A DNA stretch of 64,000 bases from Pseudomonas xantholysinigenes (GTDB lineage Bacteria > Pseudomonadota > Gammaproteobacteria > Pseudomonadales > Pseudomonadaceae), in NCBI RefSeq assembly GCF_014268885.2, contig NZ_CP077095.1:3627001-3691000 (forward strand). The letters run 5' to 3'. The position numbers and the translations under genes are program-made. Of the stretch, positions 25,604-35,710 are shown piece by piece (within the stretch, counting starts at the first letter, position 1; the number at the start of each line of letters is the position of its first letter). The notes beneath the pieces were generated by a model. It searched no databases. It saw only the letters and a list, made by a program, of their open reading frames with translations, and was not told the origin of the DNA.

Positions 25604-26547
25604 ATCCTTCTGTTCCCTTGAAGCTGCTAGTGAGCACACTGGCGCAGCAAGAGCTGCCGACACCTGAAGTTCCGCAAGCCAAAGACGGGGTGCTGGACCT
25701 GACGGCATTCTCGGGGGCTGCCACGGTCAAGGTATTGAAAAGCACGGGGTCGGTATGGCCACTGTGGGCTGAGAAGCAAACCTATTGGATCGTGCTAGAA
25801 GGCACCCAGACGGATGGCAAGGAATATACATATTACTTAGCCAATAAGGAGGTGCTGAGCGAAGCGCAAGGAAGAGCCGGTTTGAACATCGAGCTGCCAC
25901 GCACGCAACTTGAAAGGCTGAAACACAACAGCACGCTCACGGTGACGCTAAAAGTAGGCTATGACCCGAGCGGCATCGAAAACGATGCACGCGTATTTCC
26001 TGTAGCGGACTATACAGTCAGCAGCGTGGTCAAACTGTGTGAGGACTTCACAAGTGCCCCCATCGGTTCTAAATTCCCTGACGATGTCTGGACGAAAATT
26101 CCTTCAGGAACGAGCATCATGCCCTCCCCAGGGAGCGCCCCTCCTTATCCGGACGCTCAAATCGTTGACTATGGCGGCTCAAGCGCCTTGCGATACGTCC
26201 AAAGTTATTTTGCAAAGGGAGTTCTAAAAAGTAGCGCACACATGCAAATCACCATGGTTAAATCTCCACTAAAGCGCGCTTTAAAGGTAACCACAGTACT
26301 TAATTTCGTTACAGATAGTGGCCCAGACAGAAAAAAAACACTCAACATAGGTTACTCTCTAGATGGCAATCGCGAGGCCGCCTCTGCCTCCCTCGTTGAA
26401 GGACATAATGAAATTGCTTTAATTTTACCTATCGGCGCAAGCTATTGGGGTATAGGATTTCTTATAGAGACTACCGATCGCCCGGAAGGTTGGATTGATA
26501 CCTCCTCAACCATCCACATCCTATCAATATGCTGTGAAGAGCAGTGA
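25222..26547 (+). CDS. Ig-like beta-sandwich protein, array copy 3 with divergent C-terminal part
   Basis: 441 residues. The first ~127 residues are identical to copies 1 and 2 (to VRNGQP). The second Ig-like region is homologous but diverged (LWAEKQTYWIVLEGTQTDGK, LERLKHNSTLTVTLKVGYD), and the C-terminal domain starts with the shared LCEDFTSAPIG, then differs almost fully. No signal peptide. The 3' part is AT-rich. A constant N-terminal module with exchangeable downstream modules is visible; what the modules bind is unknown. It is the last gene of the array and ends before a hairpin shared with convergent sixA. Confidence 0.8.
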   Translation: MEHPAHTLATLKVASTSKPLTFQVKRQAQEHFVAPTVLEAANNGNGPLDPSKATSGATVRVKYDPMQTSDTLVVTWSGVNQADSWKSKSENGSTSGHVDFTVPVSVVAASQGKTIEVAYAVVRNGQPNPSVPLKLLVSTLAQQELPTPEVPQAKDGVLDLTAFSGAATVKVLKSTGSVWPLWAEKQTYWIVLEGTQTDGKEYTYYLANKEVLSEAQGRAGLNIELPRTQLERLKHNSTLTVTLKVGYDPSGIENDARVFPVADYTVSSVVKLCEDFTSAPIGSKFPDDVWTKIPSGTSIMPSPGSAPPYPDAQIVDYGGSSALRYVQSYFAKGVLKSSAHMQITMVKSPLKRALKVTTVLNFVTDSGPDRKKTLNIGYSLDGNREAASASLVEGHNEIALILPIGASYWGIGFLIETTDRPEGWIDTSSTIHILSICCEEQ

Positions 26548-26601
26548 AAACGACCGACTGAACGTCCTCTGCCCCTCTTCTACAACGAAGACCTTCGAAA
26601 C

Positions 26602-26627
26602 AATGCCGTCGGTCCGCCGACGGCATT
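26602..26627. terminator. Hairpin between array copy 3 and sixA
   Basis: AATGCCGTCGG and CCGACGGCATT form 11-bp perfect arms around a 4-base loop. There is no long T tract, so it is a probable bidirectional terminator between convergent genes. The remaining ~100 bp to sixA hold nothing recognisable. Confidence 0.6.
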
Positions 26628-26727
26628 ACCTTCAGCAACTGCCTCAGCAAAAGGCATACCTGGCATTGCCAACAATCTCAGCAATGGCTCAGGCAGTCCC
26701 TCGGCACCACTGCCACCTCAGCAATGA

Positions 26728-27186
26728 TCAAGGTGCGTGATACAGGCTGCACAGGCTCATCAACCCCGCCAACGGCCAGTCCCCTTCCAGTTCCGCCAGG
26801 CTGGCGGTACCCAATGGCGTAGGGTGCTGAACATGGCCCTGTTCGAGCAAGCCCACCAGCGAACCCACCAGCGGCTGATGGCTGACCAGCAGGACATGCT
26901 CCAACCCCAGTCGCTCAAGCTGCCCGATCACCTGCTGCACATTGCTCTCCGGCGTCAGCCAGGGCGCGGTGCGCACCGGCTCGGCAAAGCCAAGGGTGCC
27001 ATGCACCAGGGCCGCCGTCTGCTGGGCGCGCACGTAGGGGCTGGCATAGATCGCCTGCAGCGGCTGGCCAAGCAGGTGCGCCGCACTGTGCAGCACCTGC
27101 TCGCGACCATGGGCGGTGAGGCGCCGTTCGGCGTCGGTATTGGCCCGCGGCTCGGCCTCGCCATGGCGCAGCACCCACACCTTCAC
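26728..27186 (-). CDS. sixA: Phosphohistidine phosphatase SixA
   Basis: 152 residues. The N-terminal MKVWVLRHGEAEPR carries the RHG catalytic motif of the histidine phosphatase superfamily, and HVLLVSHQPLVGSLV holds the second catalytic His. SixA removes phosphate from histidine in phosphorelay and PTS-type proteins. Its ATG overlaps the stop of the DUF4389 gene (ATGA), forming a coupled pair that follows gpsA. Part of its 3' end is duplicated as scars inside the tandem array. Confidence 0.9.
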   Translation of the reverse strand: MKVWVLRHGEAEPRANTDAERRLTAHGREQVLHSAAHLLGQPLQAIYASPYVRAQQTAALVHGTLGFAEPVRTAPWLTPESNVQQVIGQLERLGLEHVLLVSHQPLVGSLVGLLEQGHVQHPTPLGTASLAELEGDWPLAGLMSLCSLYHAP

Positions 27187-27530
27187 AGCTTGGGCTCCTC
27201 GTCACGCACCGGGTGTGGCGCCGCGGCCACCACGTGCGGGGTTTCGCCTTCCGGGGCGCGAGGCGCCGGCCAGTCGGCGAACGGCCAGGGTTTCTGGTCG
27301 CTGTGGAAAGTGCCGAAGCGACCGATCTGCGCCAGGTATTGGCTGAGGCTGTCGCCGAAGTTCATCAGGCTGGCGCTTGGCGCGCCGTACACCAGGCGGT
27401 AGATCAGTTGCACCAGCACCAGGCCGCCCAGCAACAGCTGGGCCACATGCCAGACCAACAGGAACACCAGCATCCACACGACGCGCAGGATGATCGACTC
27501 ACGCTGGGCGTGCTCGGGGGTATCGTTCAT
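27183..27530 (-). CDS. DUF4389 membrane protein
   Basis: 115 residues with a strong ribosome site (AAGGAG) before the ATG at 27530. One long hydrophobic stretch (VVWMLVFLLVWHVAQLLLGG LVLVQ region, residues 17-45) followed by FGDSLSQYLAQIGRFGTFHS is characteristic of DUF4389 proteins found beside gpsA and sixA in pseudomonads. The C-terminal ~35 residues are Pro-rich and soluble. Function unknown. It lies 12 bases after gpsA. Confidence 0.85.
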   Translation of the reverse strand: MNDTPEHAQRESIILRVVWMLVFLLVWHVAQLLLGGLVLVQLIYRLVYGAPSASLMNFGDSLSQYLAQIGRFGTFHSDQKPWPFADWPAPRAPEGETPHVVAAAPHPVRDEEPKL

Positions 27531-27542
27531 GGTGGCACTCCT

Positions 27543-28568
27543 TCAGTTGAAACCGCTGGTGGAAATAAAATCGACGTCGGTCTTGGGCTCGGCGCGCATC
27601 AGGTGCTCGATCACCTGGTTCAGCGTGCGGCCCTCGAACAGGATCGCGTGCAACCCGGCCACCAACGGCATGTACACCCCCACCTCCTGGGCCTTGGCCT
27701 TGAGCACCTTGAGCGTGTTGACGCCCTCGGCCACCTCGCCCAGGCGGCTGACCGCCTCATCCAGACTCAGGCCCTGGCCCAGGGCGTGGCCGACCTGGTA
27801 GTTACGGCTCTTGGGCGAGGAGCAGGTAACGATCAGGTCGCCGACCCCGGCCAGGCCAAGGAAGGTCATGGGGTTGGCGCCCTGGCTCACGGCGAAGCGG
27901 GTCATCTCGGCCAGGGCGCGGGTGATCAGCATGCTCTTGGTGTTCTCGCCCATGCCTAAGGCCACCGCCATGCCGGCGATGATGGCGTAGACGTTCTTCA
28001 GCGCGCCGCCCAGCTCGACGCCGAAACGGTCATTGCTGGCATAGACGCGGAAGGTGCGGCCATGCAGCACGGCCTGCACCTGCTGGCACAACACTTCGTC
28101 CTCGCTGGCAACCACGGTGGCGGTCAGCGCGTGCTCGGCGATCTCACGGGCCAGATTGGGGCCGGAGAGCACGCCGATCCGCGCCTGCGGGGCGATTTCT
28201 TCGAGAATCTGGCTCATCAGCTTGAAGGTGTGCGCTTCGATGCCCTTGGTCAGGCTGACCAGGCCTTTGCCGCGCAGCAGCTCGGCGTGGGGTGCCAGCA
28301 CGCTGCGCAAGGCGCTGGACGGCAGGGCGACGAAGATCAGGGCGCTGCCCTGCAGGGTGGCGAGCAGGTCGTTGACCGGCTCGACGCCGTCGTGCAGGCG
28401 AATGCCCTTGAGATAGCGCGGGTTCTCGCGGTTGACGCGCATCGCCTCGGCTTGCGCCGGATCGCGCATCCACTGGCGCACGGGGTGGCCGTTTGCCGCC
28501 AGCAGGTTCGCCACGGCGGTGCCGAAGCTGCCGCCTCCCAGAACTGCAACAGGTTGCTGTTCAGTCAT
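27543..28568 (-). CDS. gpsA: NAD(P)-dependent glycerol-3-phosphate dehydrogenase
   Basis: 341 residues from MTEQQP (ATG 28568); an earlier ATG adds six unconserved residues. The Rossmann motif is [16 protein letters not shown]. The catalytic lysine region is [19 protein letters not shown] and [15 protein letters not shown] follows. The enzyme reduces dihydroxyacetone phosphate to sn-glycerol-3-phosphate for phospholipid synthesis in the cytosol. It heads the gpsA-DUF4389-sixA operon. Confidence 0.96.
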   Translation of the reverse strand: MTEQQPVAVLGGGSFGTAVANLLAANGHPVRQWMRDPAQAEAMRVNRENPRYLKGIRLHDGVEPVNDLLATLQGSALIFVALPSSALRSVLAPHAELLRGKGLVSLTKGIEAHTFKLMSQILEEIAPQARIGVLSGPNLAREIAEHALTATVVASEDEVLCQQVQAVLHGRTFRVYASNDRFGVELGGALKNVYAIIAGMAVALGMGENTKSMLITRALAEMTRFAVSQGANPMTFLGLAGVGDLIVTCSSPKSRNYQVGHALGQGLSLDEAVSRLGEVAEGVNTLKVLKAKAQEVGVYMPLVAGLHAILFEGRTLNQVIEHLMRAEPKTDVDFISTSGFN

Positions 28569-28737
28569 ATCCAATCCGTTAACCAATAAAAGTAAGTGGC
28601 GACCGAGGCATTATACGGGGCGCATGCGACAGAACCAGTGCCTGCCCGGCGATGCGGCAATCTGCCGGGCGCGGATCACTGGCAAATACCGCACGGTCGG
28701 TTAACATGCCTGATTCATCTATGAAACAAGGCCTCCC

Positions 28738-30852
28738 GTGTTCCCCGGCACGCCCCCCTACCCGCGCCTGTTGCTGCTGACTGCCCTGCTGGGCGGCCCG
28801 GCCGTGGCCGACGATCTGTTCATCGACAACCAGGACCTACCCCAGGTTCTGACCGCCACGCGCCTGAAACAATCCCCGGCGGCGGTGCCCGGCAGCATGA
28901 CCGTGCTCGACAGCGAGCTGATCCGCGCCAGCGGCGCCCGCGACATCCCCGAGCTGCTGCGCCTGGTGCCCGGCATGATGATCGGCTACGGCGCCGGCAA
29001 CCAGCCGACGGTCAACTACCACGGCAGCAACGTCAACGACGCCCGGCGCATGCAGGTGCTGATCGATGGCCGCTCGGTGTACCGCGCGGGGCTGGCCACG
29101 GTGGACTGGAGCGATATCCCCGTGGCCCTGGAGGATATCGAGCGCATCGAGGTGTTCCGCGGCCCCAATACCGTCAGCTATGGCGCCAACGCGCTGATGG
29201 CGGTGGTCAATATCCTCACCCGCAACCCAGCCGACAGCCATGGCACCCGGCTCAAGCTGACCCGTGGCCAGGACGGCATCAACGACTACTACGCCAGCCA
29301 AGGCTTCGGCTGGGAGGGCGGCGACCTGCGCCTGTCGTTGTCGGGGCAGCAGGACGACGGCTTCGATGAGGACCAGTTCGGCCACGACTACCGCGACAGC
29401 CGCCGGGCCAACCGCATCAACATCAATGCCGTGCACAGCCTGGCCGCCAACCAGACCCTGGAATGGCAACTGGCGGCCAAGGAAGGCAGCAACCAGCGTC
29501 CGTATACCTACAAGCCGGTGTTCGGCAGCTATCGGGCCGGCGACAATGCCGACGTCAATGCCAAGGACTATGCAGGCTCGCTGCGCTGGAACATCGACCT
29601 CAATCCCGAACACAGCCTGTACATCCAGGGTTCGGCCCAGCACTTCGAGCGCCAGCAGGTGTGGCGCGCCTGCGACGCCGCCATTGCCTTCAGCCCGGAA
29701 CTGACCCGGATGTGGCGCCTGGATCCGAACTTCACCGAGAAGGTCGCGCGCAACCTGTACACCGGCAAGCTGCCATCCACCAGCGATCCACAGCTCAGCG
29801 CGCTGCTGGGCCAGGTTCGAGATCAGTGGGCCAATGGCGGCAGCAACACCATCTGCGGCGACGTCGACCAGAGTACCCGCGAGACGCGCTACGACCTGGA
29901 AATCCAGGACACCTTGAGCCTGACCGACAGTCTGCGCCTGGTCAGCGGCGTGAACTATCGCTACGACAAGGCCGACTCGCAGACCTATTTCAACGGCAGC
30001 GTCGACGACCAGACCTGGCGCCTGTTCGGCCAGCTCGAATGGCGCGCCGACGAGCACTGGATCCTCCAGGGCGGCGCGATGTTCGAGCACACCCAGCTGG
30101 CCGGCAGCTCGTTGACACCGCGGGTGGCGGTGAACTACCTGATCACCCCACGCCACGGCCTGCGCGCGGTGTACTCCGAGGCGATCCGCTCACCGGACAT
30201 GTTCGAGAACAACGTCAACTGGAGCTACACGGTCAGGAACCTGAGCGCCAACCGCTATGGCCTGCAGAACGGCGAATACTTCGTCAAGACCCGCGGCCCC
30301 GGCAACCTCGACCAGGAACGCATGCGCTCGCGCGAACTGGGCTACAACGGCTACTTCAGCGACCTCGACCTGAGCATGGATGTGAAGCTGTTCTACGACG
30401 AGATCACCGGGATGATCAGCGAGCCGCTGCAGAACAACCAGTTCATCGCCAGCAACGCCAACAAGGCGCGCTTCAGCGGCAGCGAGGCCCAGTTCGACTG
30501 GCGGGTCAGCGCGCGTGACCGCCTGCGCCTGACCTACGCCTACGTCGACGCCTGGGCCAGCAACCCTGCCGACCGCCGCCTGAGCGCGCACAACAGCGGC
30601 TCCGCGGGCTGGCTGCGCGAATGGGGCCAGGGCTGGTCCAGCGCCCTGTTCTATTACGGCGACGACGCGCTCAACCAGTACCGCTACGAACGGGTCGACC
30701 TGCGCCTGGCCAAGCGCTTCAAGGTCCAAGGCAGCCAGTTGGAGCTGGCCGCACTCTGGCAACAGCGCCTGGACGACGAACCGGTCACCGTGCCGCAGAA
30801 CCGCTACGACAGCCGCCACCGCCTGAGCGTCAGCGCGGAGCTGGAGTTCTGA
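28738..30852 (+). CDS. TonB-dependent outer-membrane receptor
   Basis: 704 residues from a GTG at 28738 preceded by AAGG; an ATG at 28721 is out of frame. A signal peptide (LLLLTALLGGPAVA) leads to a TonB-box-like stretch (LPQVLTATRLKQSPAAVPGS), then the plug domain (RDIPELLRLVPGMMIGYGAG, IERIEVFRGPNTVSYGANAL) and a beta-barrel ending in the aromatic LSVSAELEF. The ligand cannot be read from the sequence. The stop overlaps the ATG of a periplasmic binding-protein gene (TGATG), and a hybrid kinase gene follows, suggesting uptake coupled to sensing. Confidence 0.92.
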   Translation: MFPGTPPYPRLLLLTALLGGPAVADDLFIDNQDLPQVLTATRLKQSPAAVPGSMTVLDSELIRASGARDIPELLRLVPGMMIGYGAGNQPTVNYHGSNVNDARRMQVLIDGRSVYRAGLATVDWSDIPVALEDIERIEVFRGPNTVSYGANALMAVVNILTRNPADSHGTRLKLTRGQDGINDYYASQGFGWEGGDLRLSLSGQQDDGFDEDQFGHDYRDSRRANRININAVHSLAANQTLEWQLAAKEGSNQRPYTYKPVFGSYRAGDNADVNAKDYAGSLRWNIDLNPEHSLYIQGSAQHFERQQVWRACDAAIAFSPELTRMWRLDPNFTEKVARNLYTGKLPSTSDPQLSALLGQVRDQWANGGSNTICGDVDQSTRETRYDLEIQDTLSLTDSLRLVSGVNYRYDKADSQTYFNGSVDDQTWRLFGQLEWRADEHWILQGGAMFEHTQLAGSSLTPRVAVNYLITPRHGLRAVYSEAIRSPDMFENNVNWSYTVRNLSANRYGLQNGEYFVKTRGPGNLDQERMRSRELGYNGYFSDLDLSMDVKLFYDEITGMISEPLQNNQFIASNANKARFSGSEAQFDWRVSARDRLRLTYAYVDAWASNPADRRLSAHNSGSAGWLREWGQGWSSALFYYGDDALNQYRYERVDLRLAKRFKVQGSQLELAALWQQRLDDEPVTVPQNRYDSRHRLSVSAELEF

Positions 30853-31739
30853 TGCTGCGCCTGCTGCGGCTGGTGCTGCTGTGCCTGTGGCCTTGGGGAT
30901 CGCTGGCCGCCAGCGAGATCCTGCTGGTCGGCGGCGAGGATCAGCCAGGCATCCGCAGCTTCGCCACGGCCCTGGAGCAACGACGGCCCCAGGACCAGGT
31001 GCGCTTCCAGACCGTGGCGCAACTGCCGAGCCCAGGCCGGCTCAAGCCCGATGTCCGGGTCATCCTGCTCGACGCCCAGGCCCTGGAGTGGCGCCTGGCC
31101 GAAACTGCCGGGCCGCAGGCACTGGCACTGCGGGTCAGCCGGGTACAGGCCGAGCAACGCCTGGGAAAGTCTCGCCCCGGCTTCCTCAGCCTGCTGTGGA
31201 GCGACCCGCCGCTGGAGCGCCAGCTGCGCCTGGCCCGCTACTTGCTGCCGGAGGCGCGGCGGATCGGCGTTCTGTATGGCGAACATAGCCGCTTCTTGCT
31301 CGACGAGCTGCGCCAGGCCGCCCAGTCACTGGGCCTGGAAGTGATCGCCCAGGACTGGCCCGACCTGCGCGACAGCCGCCCGTTGCAGCACCTGCTCAAC
31401 AATAGCGATGTGTTGCTGGGCCTGGATGACCCCGAACTGTACAACTCCAAGTCAGCCAAGAACCTGTTGCTGAGCAGCTATGGCCGGCAGATGGCGCTGA
31501 TCGGGCCGAACGCAGGCTTCGTCCGCGCCGGCGCCCTGGCCAGCAGCTACAGCGACCAGGACGACTGGCTGACGGTGCTGGATCAGTTGCTCGAGCAACC
31601 ACCGGCGCGCTGGCCGCGCAGCCTCTACCCCATGCATTTTGGTGTCAGCGGCAACCAACAGGTGGCCCGCGCCCTGGGCCTGGACACCATAGACCCGCAC
31701 GCCGCCGCCCTGGCCCTTGGTGAAGGAGCCAACCCATGA
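30852..31739 (+). CDS. Periplasmic ABC-type substrate-binding-like protein
   Basis: 295 residues with a signal peptide ([16 protein letters not shown]). The body resembles PF04392-type ABC substrate-binding proteins ([57 protein letters not shown]). No ABC permease or ATPase gene is adjacent. It sits between a TonB-dependent receptor and a hybrid sensor kinase, overlapping both by start/stop codons. A role as periplasmic ligand carrier or sensor subunit for the kinase is therefore more likely than classic ABC import (inference). Confidence 0.82.
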   Translation: MLRLLRLVLLCLWPWGSLAASEILLVGGEDQPGIRSFATALEQRRPQDQVRFQTVAQLPSPGRLKPDVRVILLDAQALEWRLAETAGPQALALRVSRVQAEQRLGKSRPGFLSLLWSDPPLERQLRLARYLLPEARRIGVLYGEHSRFLLDELRQAAQSLGLEVIAQDWPDLRDSRPLQHLLNNSDVLLGLDDPELYNSKSAKNLLLSSYGRQMALIGPNAGFVRAGALASSYSDQDDWLTVLDQLLEQPPARWPRSLYPMHFGVSGNQQVARALGLDTIDPHAAALALGEGANP

Positions 31740-33655
31740 GCAAACGCCTGAGCTGGGATATCCATGCCCGCACCCAGATCATCAGCCTGGGCCCGGCACT
31801 GCTGTTGACCCTGCTGCTGATCAGCTTCTTTACCTTCGTACGCATCCAGGACTTGCGCCAGGAGCTCAACCACACCGGGCAATTGATCGCCAACCAGCTG
31901 GCGCCGGCGTCCGAATACGGGGTGATTTCTGGCAACAACGAGGTGCTCGACAGCCTCATGCGGGCGACACTGAGCATTCCCCATGTGCGCTTCCTCGAAG
32001 TACAGGACAGCCGCAACCATATCCTGGTGTATGTCGAGCAGCCCGACGAAAGCCTCAACCGCGCCCAGCGTGTCGAAGTGTTCCAGGCGCCGATCCGCCT
32101 GCAGCAGATCCGCCTGGACAGCGACTTCCTGCAAGGCAAGGCGTCACGCCCGGCCATCGGTGACGACTACCTGGGCCGGGTGATCGTCGGCATGTCCGAC
32201 GACGCCTTCAGCCAGCGCCAGCAGGAAATCGTCATCAAGGCGGCGATCCTGGCCCTGTTCGCCCTGCTGTTCACCTTCCTGCTCGCGCGGCGCCTGGCCA
32301 TGAGCCTGGCCAAGCCGATCAGCGACATGGGCCACGCGGTGCGGGCCATCCAGCAGGGCGACTTCAACGCGCCGCTGCCGGTGGTCGACGACAGCGAGCT
32401 GGGCCACCTGGCGCGGCACATCAACAACCTGGCCAGTGCCCTGGACCAGGCGGCCCATGAGCAACAGCAGGCCATGGGCCAGCTGATCCAGGCTCGCGAG
32501 GAAGCCGAACAGGCCAACCGTGCCAAGTCCGACTTCCTGGCGATGATGAGCCATGAACTGCGTACGCCGATGAACGGTGTGCTGGGCATGCTGCAACTGC
32601 TGGAGACCACCGAGCTGACCAGCGAACAGGCCGAATACACCGCCCTGGCCAGCGAATCCACCGGCCATCTGCTCAAGGTGATCAACGATATCCTCGATTT
32701 CTCGCGGATCGAGCGCACCACCCTGGAGCTGGAGCACATCGACTTCAACCTCGGCGAACTGCTCACCAGCAGCGTCCTGTCGTTCCAGCACAGCGCCCAG
32801 CAGCGCGGCCTGGCCCTGCGCCTGGACCTGGCGGCAGGCCTCGACGCGACGCAGGTGAGCGGCGACCCGACACGGATCCGGCAGATCCTGCTGAACCTGG
32901 TAGGCAACGCCGTGAAGTTCACCGAACGCGGCGAAGTTGCGGTGGAGGCCCGCTGCCAGGCCATCGACCGGCAGTTGCTGTGGCTCACCTGTACGGTGCG
33001 CGATACCGGCATCGGCATCGACAGCAATCGGCTGGAAATGATGTTCGTCGCCTTCCAGCAGGCCGACAGTTCGATCTCCCGGCGCTATGGCGGCACCGGC
33101 CTGGGCCTGTCGATCGCGCGCACCCTGGCCGAACGCATGGGCGGCCAGCTGCGCGGTGAAAGCCACGCCGGGCTGGGCTCGACCTTCACCCTCGAGATGC
33201 CGCTGGCCGTGGCCAGCGCACCAGTGCCGGCACCCGCGGCTGAACCCCTGACCCAGAACAATGACGGGTGGGTCCTGCTGGTGGAGGATAACCCAGTCAA
33301 CCAGAGCGTCATCGAGGCCATGCTACGCAGCCTGGGCTTCGAGGTGAAGCTGGCCATCGACGGTGCCCAGGCCATCGAGCTGGTGGGCCAGCAACACTTT
33401 GCCGCCGTGTTGATGGACTGCCGCTTGCCGCAGGTCGATGGTTTCGAGGCAACCCGGCGCATCCGCCTGCTGCCCCAGGCCGCCGACCTGCCGATCATCG
33501 CCCTGACCGCCAGTGCTCTGCAGGGCGACCGCGAGCGCTGCTTGGCCGCCGGCATGAACGATTACCTGAGCAAACCCTTCAAACGCACCGACCTGCAGCG
33601 GGTTCTCGGGCGCTGGCTGCCCGGACGGACAGCCGCGACTGGCGATAAATGCTAA
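31736..33655 (+). CDS. Hybrid sensor histidine kinase/response regulator
   Basis: 639 residues. Membrane helices lie near 16-36 and 166-184 and enclose a ~125-residue periplasmic sensor domain. HAMP follows (~185-240), then HisKA with H273 in [12 protein letters not shown], HATPase with [14 protein letters not shown] and [13 protein letters not shown], and a receiver domain with phosphoacceptor D561 in [13 protein letters not shown]. There is no C-terminal HPt domain, so a separate phosphotransfer protein is needed. The ATG overlaps the stop of the binding-protein gene. By gene order it probably senses the receptor/binding-protein ligand (inference). Output regulator not present. Confidence 0.93.
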   Translation: MSKRLSWDIHARTQIISLGPALLLTLLLISFFTFVRIQDLRQELNHTGQLIANQLAPASEYGVISGNNEVLDSLMRATLSIPHVRFLEVQDSRNHILVYVEQPDESLNRAQRVEVFQAPIRLQQIRLDSDFLQGKASRPAIGDDYLGRVIVGMSDDAFSQRQQEIVIKAAILALFALLFTFLLARRLAMSLAKPISDMGHAVRAIQQGDFNAPLPVVDDSELGHLARHINNLASALDQAAHEQQQAMGQLIQAREEAEQANRAKSDFLAMMSHELRTPMNGVLGMLQLLETTELTSEQAEYTALASESTGHLLKVINDILDFSRIERTTLELEHIDFNLGELLTSSVLSFQHSAQQRGLALRLDLAAGLDATQVSGDPTRIRQILLNLVGNAVKFTERGEVAVEARCQAIDRQLLWLTCTVRDTGIGIDSNRLEMMFVAFQQADSSISRRYGGTGLGLSIARTLAERMGGQLRGESHAGLGSTFTLEMPLAVASAPVPAPAAEPLTQNNDGWVLLVEDNPVNQSVIEAMLRSLGFEVKLAIDGAQAIELVGQQHFAAVLMDCRLPQVDGFEATRRIRLLPQAADLPIIALTASALQGDRERCLAAGMNDYLSKPFKRTDLQRVLGRWLPGRTAATGDKC

Positions 33656-33861
33656 AGTGCGGCAGTCTTAAAGACTGGACAGGACCGCCGCAGGACCTGA
33701 AAATAACATTTCAGTGCACACCTGTACTTCTTTTGCCAGGTGCGCTGTGACTTTCACTACAACGCAATAGTCTACCTGTAGGCTGCCGCCCCGAACGCAG
33801 AGCGATTCGGATCGGCCGGGAAGATTCATCCCCTGCCACAGGGGGTTATTGAGGAGCTCGC

Positions 33862-34377
33862 ATGACCAAACAAAACGCCTTTACCCGGGAAGACCTGCTG
33901 CGCTGCAGTCGCGGTGAGCTGTTCGGCCCCGGTAATGCGCAACTGCCCGCCCCGAACATGCTGATGGTTGATCGCATCACCCACATCAGCGAGGAAGGCG
34001 GCAAGTTCGGCAAAGGTGAGTTGGTCGCCGAGCTGGATATCAATCCGGACCTGTGGTTCTTCGCCTGCCACTTCGAAGGCGATCCGGTGATGCCGGGCTG
34101 CCTGGGCCTGGATGCCATGTGGCAGTTGGTCGGTTTCTTCCTCGGCTGGCAGGGCCTGCCAGGCCGCGGTCGCGCCCTGGGTTCGGGCGAAGTGAAGTTC
34201 TTCGGCCAGGTACTGCCCAGCGCCAAGAAAGTCACCTACAACATCCACATCAAGCGTGTCCTCAAGGGCAAGCTGAACATGGCCATCGCCGACGGCTCGG
34301 TCAGCGTCGACGGTCGCGAGATCTACACCGCCGAAGGCCTGCGGGTCGGCGTGTTCACCTCCACTGACAATTTCTAA
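33862..34377 (+). CDS. fabA: 3-hydroxydecanoyl-ACP dehydratase/isomerase
   Basis: 171 residues. The active-site His is in [15 protein letters not shown] near residue 70 and the catalytic Asp in [12 protein letters not shown]. FabA dehydrates 3-hydroxydecanoyl-ACP and isomerises the trans-2 to the cis-3 double bond, starting unsaturated fatty acid synthesis. It is paired with fabB 11 bases downstream, as in other Pseudomonas. The 206-bp upstream gap holds the promoter region; a CAGTCTT/AAGACTG palindrome at about 33664-33678 is visible there but no clear sigma-70 pair. Confidence 0.97.
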
Positions 34378-34388
34378 GGGTTATTCGC

Positions 34389-35609
34389 ATGCGCCGCGTC
34401 GTTATCACTGGTCTGGGCATCGTATCGTGCCTGGGCAATGACAAAGCTACCGTCACCGAAAACCTGCGCAACAGCCGTCCGGGTATCCGTTACAACCCGG
34501 AATACAAGGAACAGGGGCTGCGTAGCCAGGTTTCCGGTTCCATCGACCTCAACCTCGAAGAGCTGATCGACCGCAAGGTCTACCGCTTCGTCGGCCACGC
34601 CGCCGCCTACGCCTACCTGGCGATGCAGGATGCGATCAAGGACGCCGGCCTGACCGAAGAGCAGGTTTCCAACCCGCGTACCGGCCTGGTTGCCGGCTCC
34701 GGCGGCGCCTCGACCCTGAACCAGATGGAAGCGCTGGATACCCTGCGCGAAAAAGGCGTCAAGCGTGTCGGCCCGTATCGCGTCACCCGCACCATGGGCA
34801 GCACCGTGTCGGCGTGCCTGGCCACCCCGTTCAAGATCAAGGGCATCAACTACTCGATCTCGTCGGCCTGCGCCACCTCGGCACACTGCATCGGTACCGC
34901 CCTGGAGCAGATCCAGTGGGGCAAGCAGGACATCGTCTTCGCCGGCGGCGGTGAAGAAGAGCACTGGAGCCAGTCGTTCCTGTTCGATGCCATGGGCGCC
35001 CTGTCGACCAAGCGCAACGACACCCCGGAACAAGCCTCGCGCGCTTACGACGCCGACCGCGATGGCTTCGTCATCGCCGGCGGCGGCGGCATGGTCGTGG
35101 TCGAGGAGCTTGAGCACGCCCTGGCCCGTGGCGCCAAGATCTACGCCGAAATCGTCGGCTACGGCGCCACCTCGGACGGCTACGACATGGTCGCCCCAAG
35201 CGGCGAAGGCGCGATCCGCTGCATGCAGCAGGCGCTGTCCACCGTCGACACCCCGATCGACTACCTGAACACCCACGGCACCTCCACCCCGGTCGGCGAC
35301 GTCGCCGAGATGAAAGGCGTGCGTGAAGTGTTCGGCGCCAACGCACCGAAGATCAGCTCGACCAAGAGCCTGTCGGGCCACTCGCTGGGCGCCGCGGGCG
35401 TGCACGAGGCGATCTACTGCCTGCTGATGATGGAGAACAACTTCATCGCCGGCTCCGCCAACATCGACGAGCTGGACCCGGAGGTCGCCGACCTGCCGGT
35501 ACTGCGCAAGACCGAAGAGAACGCCAAGATCGACACGGTCATGAGCAACAGCTTCGGCTTCGGCGGCACCAACGCCACCCTGGTGCTCAAGCGCTGGACT
35601 GGCAAGTGA
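34389..35609 (+). CDS. fabB: 3-oxoacyl-ACP synthase I
   Basis: 406 residues with the KAS Cys-His-His triad: Cys in [13 protein letters not shown] near 163, His in [14 protein letters not shown], and His in [15 protein letters not shown]; the C-terminal [12 protein letters not shown] also matches. FabB elongates cis-3-decenoyl-ACP and other acyl-ACPs. It forms the fabAB operon for unsaturated fatty acids. A strong hairpin terminator follows the stop by about 20 bases. Confidence 0.97.
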   Translation: MRRVVITGLGIVSCLGNDKATVTENLRNSRPGIRYNPEYKEQGLRSQVSGSIDLNLEELIDRKVYRFVGHAAAYAYLAMQDAIKDAGLTEEQVSNPRTGLVAGSGGASTLNQMEALDTLREKGVKRVGPYRVTRTMGSTVSACLATPFKIKGINYSISSACATSAHCIGTALEQIQWGKQDIVFAGGGEEEHWSQSFLFDAMGALSTKRNDTPEQASRAYDADRDGFVIAGGGGMVVVEELEHALARGAKIYAEIVGYGATSDGYDMVAPSGEGAIRCMQQALSTVDTPIDYLNTHGTSTPVGDVAEMKGVREVFGANAPKISSTKSLSGHSLGAAGVHEAIYCLLMMENNFIAGSANIDELDPEVADLPVLRKTEENAKIDTVMSNSFGFGGTNATLVLKRWTGK

Positions 35610-35630
35610 TCGCTTGATCTGCTGAACGAG

Positions 35631-35660
35631 AACGCCCGGGCCTCAGGTCCGGGCGTTTTT
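35631..35660 (+). terminator. Rho-independent terminator of fabAB
   Basis: AACGCCCGGG and CCGGGCGTT arms with a CCTCAGGT loop are followed by TTTTTGTTT. The IS110 copy 1 begins 36 bases later. Confidence 0.88.
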
Positions 35661-35710
35661 GTTTGTACTGCCAGACAATACACGCCCCCCTGTAGATACC
35701 GTCTTGACCC

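Noticed and set aside
21562..26547. Array as a contact-dependent or polymorphic toxin system
   Set aside because: The constant N-terminus plus variable C-terminus is suggestive, but there is no signal peptide, no pre-toxin motif, no known toxin fold and no convincing immunity gene.
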